Shown here: positions 6,191 through 7,198 of the stretch, piece by piece
Numbering within the stretch: position 1 is the first letter of the stretch
Layout: each line of letters starts with the position of its first letter
DNA from: RGIG8700 sp045535635
GTDB taxonomy: Bacteria; Bacillota; Clostridia; RGIG6154
Length of the DNA: 7,198 nt
Reading direction: 5' to 3'
Assembly (NCBI GenBank): GCA_045535635.1
Contig: JAZSLZ010000123.1
Span: forward strand, 1 to 7,198
Notes under the pieces: generated by a model
Databases searched by the model: none
The model's input: the letters and a program-made list of their open reading frames with translations, nothing else
Told to the model about the DNA's origin: nothing
Program-made: the position numbers and the translations under genes

Positions 6191-6838
6191 ATGGAATACA
6201 AAACTCTCATAAAGAGAGAAACAGGAGAAATAACAGAAAAAAAGTCAAAGTTTATATGTACACTTCAACCGGTTAAAACACAGGAAGAAGCAACAATGTT
6301 TATAGATGAAATGCGAAGCAAGTACTGGGACGCTACTCATAATGTTTATGCATATATTCTTCTTGATTCAAATACAAAAAGATATTCCGATGACGGCGAA
6401 CCGTCAGGAACTTCAGGAATTCCCTCCCTCAATGTTCTTGAGGGGGAGGGGCTTTTTAACGTTTGTGCGGTTATAACAAGATATTTCGGCGGAACACTTC
6501 TTGGGACAGGCGGTCTTGTGAGAGCATATTCTGCAGCTGTTAAGGCGGCTATAGAGAACAGTATGGTTGTAACAAAAAGCCTTTGCAGTGTTGTTAAAAT
6601 CAAGTGCAGTTATTCTCTTTGGGGAAAGGTTGAGAATATCCTTAAAAATAAGAATATTGCTATAAAGGACATACAGTTTGCAGATGATGTTTGTGTGTAT
6701 GCTTATGAAAAAGTGGCGGATACGGACAAGCTTATTGAAGATATTATCGAAAAAACTGATGCAACTGCTATTGTTACCGTTGAGGGAGAAGAATTTGCAT
6801 ATACGGATAAAGACGGTAATGTGGTAAAAATGATATAA
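6191..6838 (+). CDS. yigZ: YigZ/IMPACT family protein (UPF0029 plus DUF1949 domains)
   Basis: This family is conserved from bacteria to the eukaryotic translation regulator IMPACT; the bacterial role is not well defined, though a link to translation or RNA binding has been proposed. The 215 residues match the usual two-domain form. The N-terminal UPF0029 domain (about 15-120) shows EKKSKFIC (16-23), WDATHNVYAY (46-55), SDDGEPSGTSGIP (66-78) and RYFGGTLLGTGGLVRAY (97-113), which are its hallmark motifs. The C-terminal part (about 130-205) fits the ferredoxin-like DUF1949 domain. AGAGGA (6177-6182) lies 8 bases before the ATG. The gene is not part of the B. subtilis version of this cluster, where spoVM is next to rpmB. 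Codons for residues 77-89 are strikingly GC-rich and form a hairpin described separately. Some relatives are misannotated as proline dipeptidase; no peptidase motif is present. Confidence 0.94.
   Translation: MEYKTLIKRETGEITEKKSKFICTLQPVKTQEEATMFIDEMRSKYWDATHNVYAYILLDSNTKRYSDDGEPSGTSGIPSLNVLEGEGLFNVCAVITRYFGGTLLGTGGLVRAYSAAVKAAIENSMVVTKSLCSVVKIKCSYSLWGKVENILKNKNIAIKDIQFADDVCVYAYEKVADTDKLIEDIIEKTDATAIVTVEGEEFAYTDKDGNVVKMI
6422..6457 (+). terminator. Terminator-shaped hairpin inside the yigZ coding region
   Basis: CCCTCCCTCAA (6422-6432) can pair with TTGAGGGGGAGGG (6438-6450) around the loop TGTTC; pairing is complete apart from a two-G bulge. The stem is followed by GGC and then five Ts (6453-6457), the form of a rho-independent terminator on the plus strand. 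It lies about 230 bases into the gene, so if it works it would reduce full-length message. The structure is seen directly; the function is inference. Confidence 0.35.
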
Positions 6839-6843
6839 AAAGG

Positions 6844-6872
6844 TTGACTTTGACATTAATTTATAATATAAT
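6844..6872 (+). promoter_or_regulatory. Sigma-A-type promoter for secD
   Basis: TTGACT (6844-6849) matches five of six -35 bases. TATAAT (6867-6872) is a perfect -10 box, and the spacer is the optimal 17 bases. Transcription should start near 6879, giving a leader of about 28 bases that contains the AAGGAGG ribosome site (6891-6897). It lies in the 68-base gap between yigZ and secD, the longest spacer in the window without a gene. Confidence 0.7.
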
Positions 6873-6875
6873 GTC
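6852..6875. promoter_or_regulatory. Inverted repeat over the secD promoter -10 box (possible operator)
   Basis: GACATTA (6852-6858) and TAATGTC (6869-6875) are perfect 7-base inverted arms with a 10-base centre. The right arm overlaps the -10 hexamer and the left arm lies in the spacer, which is where a dimeric repressor would bind. The arms are AT-rich, so chance is possible, and no regulator gene is in view. Confidence 0.35.
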
Positions 6876-6906
6876 TTTATGTGAAATTTTAAGGAGGACA
6901 AAAGCA

Positions 6907-7198
6907 ATGGGAAAAAATATTGCGAAACTTTTGATTGTATTTGTACTTATTGCAGCAGTTGTATTTGCAGCATTCGGTACTTACACAATCGGCGGATTCA
7001 CTAAAGAAGGTGCATTCGATAAAAATTGGGGAATCAGACAGGGCCTTGATTTAACAGGCGGTTCTGTTATTACATTTGAAGCAGAGGCTGAAGATGTTAC
7101 AGCTGAACAGATGGATACTGTTGTATCTGTTATGAGAGCAAGACTTGACGGCGCTAACTACACAGAAGCAACTGTTTCTATCCAGGGTGAAAAGAGAG
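6907..7198 (+). CDS. secD: Protein translocase subunit SecD, N-terminal 97 residues (partial)
   Basis: SecD, with SecF, is a membrane pump that uses the proton gradient to help pull exported proteins through SecYEG. The fragment starts MGKNIAKLL and has a hydrophobic first transmembrane segment (about 6-24). It then shows GIRQGLDLTGG (42-52), the SecD signature just after the first membrane helix, followed by the start of the large periplasmic-side domain with MRARLDG (76-82), in the position of the conserved SecD repeat that reads roughly IxxRVNxxG. The ATG is preceded by AAGGAGG with 9 bases between. The reading frame runs off the window after residue 97, so it cannot be told whether this is a separate SecD or a fused SecDF. 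It appears to have its own promoter and thus to start a new transcription unit. Confidence 0.95.
   Translation, partial: MGKNIAKLLIVFVLIAAVVFAAFGTYTIGGFTKEGAFDKNWGIRQGLDLTGGSVITFEAEAEDVTAEQMDTVVSVMRARLDGANYTEATVSIQGEKR

Noticed and set aside
6850..6867. Alternative promoter TTGACA (6850-6855) with TATAAT (6862-6867 or 6867-6872)
   Set aside because: The spacers would be 6 or 11 bases, too short. TTGACT at 6844 with TATAAT at 6867 gives the proper 17.
6413..6907. 164-residue antisense reading frame opposite yigZ and the secD promoter
   Set aside because: It runs through the promoter and ribosome site of secD and opposes a gene with clear family motifs. Its product is a Phe/Ile/Cys-rich string without recognisable domains.

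Overview
This AT-rich window is a tightly packed, entirely plus-strand stretch that looks like the chromosome of a spore-forming Firmicute, most likely a clostridial lineage. The gene order 16S rRNA methyltransferase (3' end), rlmN, PP2C phosphatase, PASTA kinase, rsgA, rpe, thiN and a spoVM-like gene matches the Bacillus subtilis yloM-yloN-prpC-prkC-cpgA-rpe-yloS(thiN)-spoVM region. Clear Shine-Dalgarno sites, AGA-rich arginine codons and a TTG start fit the same assignment.

Positions 1-5903 hold the conserved core. An RsmB-type rRNA m5C methyltransferase tail overlaps rlmN by one base (TAATG). rlmN is followed after 5 bases by the Ser/Thr phosphatase and then by its cognate membrane kinase. 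RsgA (30S maturation GTPase), ribulose-phosphate 3-epimerase and thiamine diphosphokinase follow with gaps of 22 and 13 bases and a second TAATG overlap. The phosphatase-kinase pair and the ribosome-biogenesis genes probably share one transcript. In B. subtilis the RsgA homologue CpgA is a known substrate of the kinase.

Positions 5904-6190 look like an intergenic gap but carry two well-spaced small genes. The first encodes a 48-residue protein predicted to cross the membrane twice. The second encodes a 22-residue amphipathic peptide that resembles SpoVM and sits at the SpoVM position of the cluster. Its ribosome binding site overlaps the stop codon of the membrane protein, so the two may be translationally coupled. 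This is the most interesting part of the window.

Positions 6191-7198 leave the Bacillus-type order. A YigZ/IMPACT-family gene contains a GC-rich, terminator-shaped hairpin inside its reading frame. A 68-base spacer with a good sigma-A-type promoter and an inverted repeat over the -10 box follows, and then the start of secD, which runs off the window. No RNA genes, CRISPR arrays, insertion sequences or other mobile elements were seen. No wholly new system is evident; the novelty lies in the small genes and the regulatory-looking structures.
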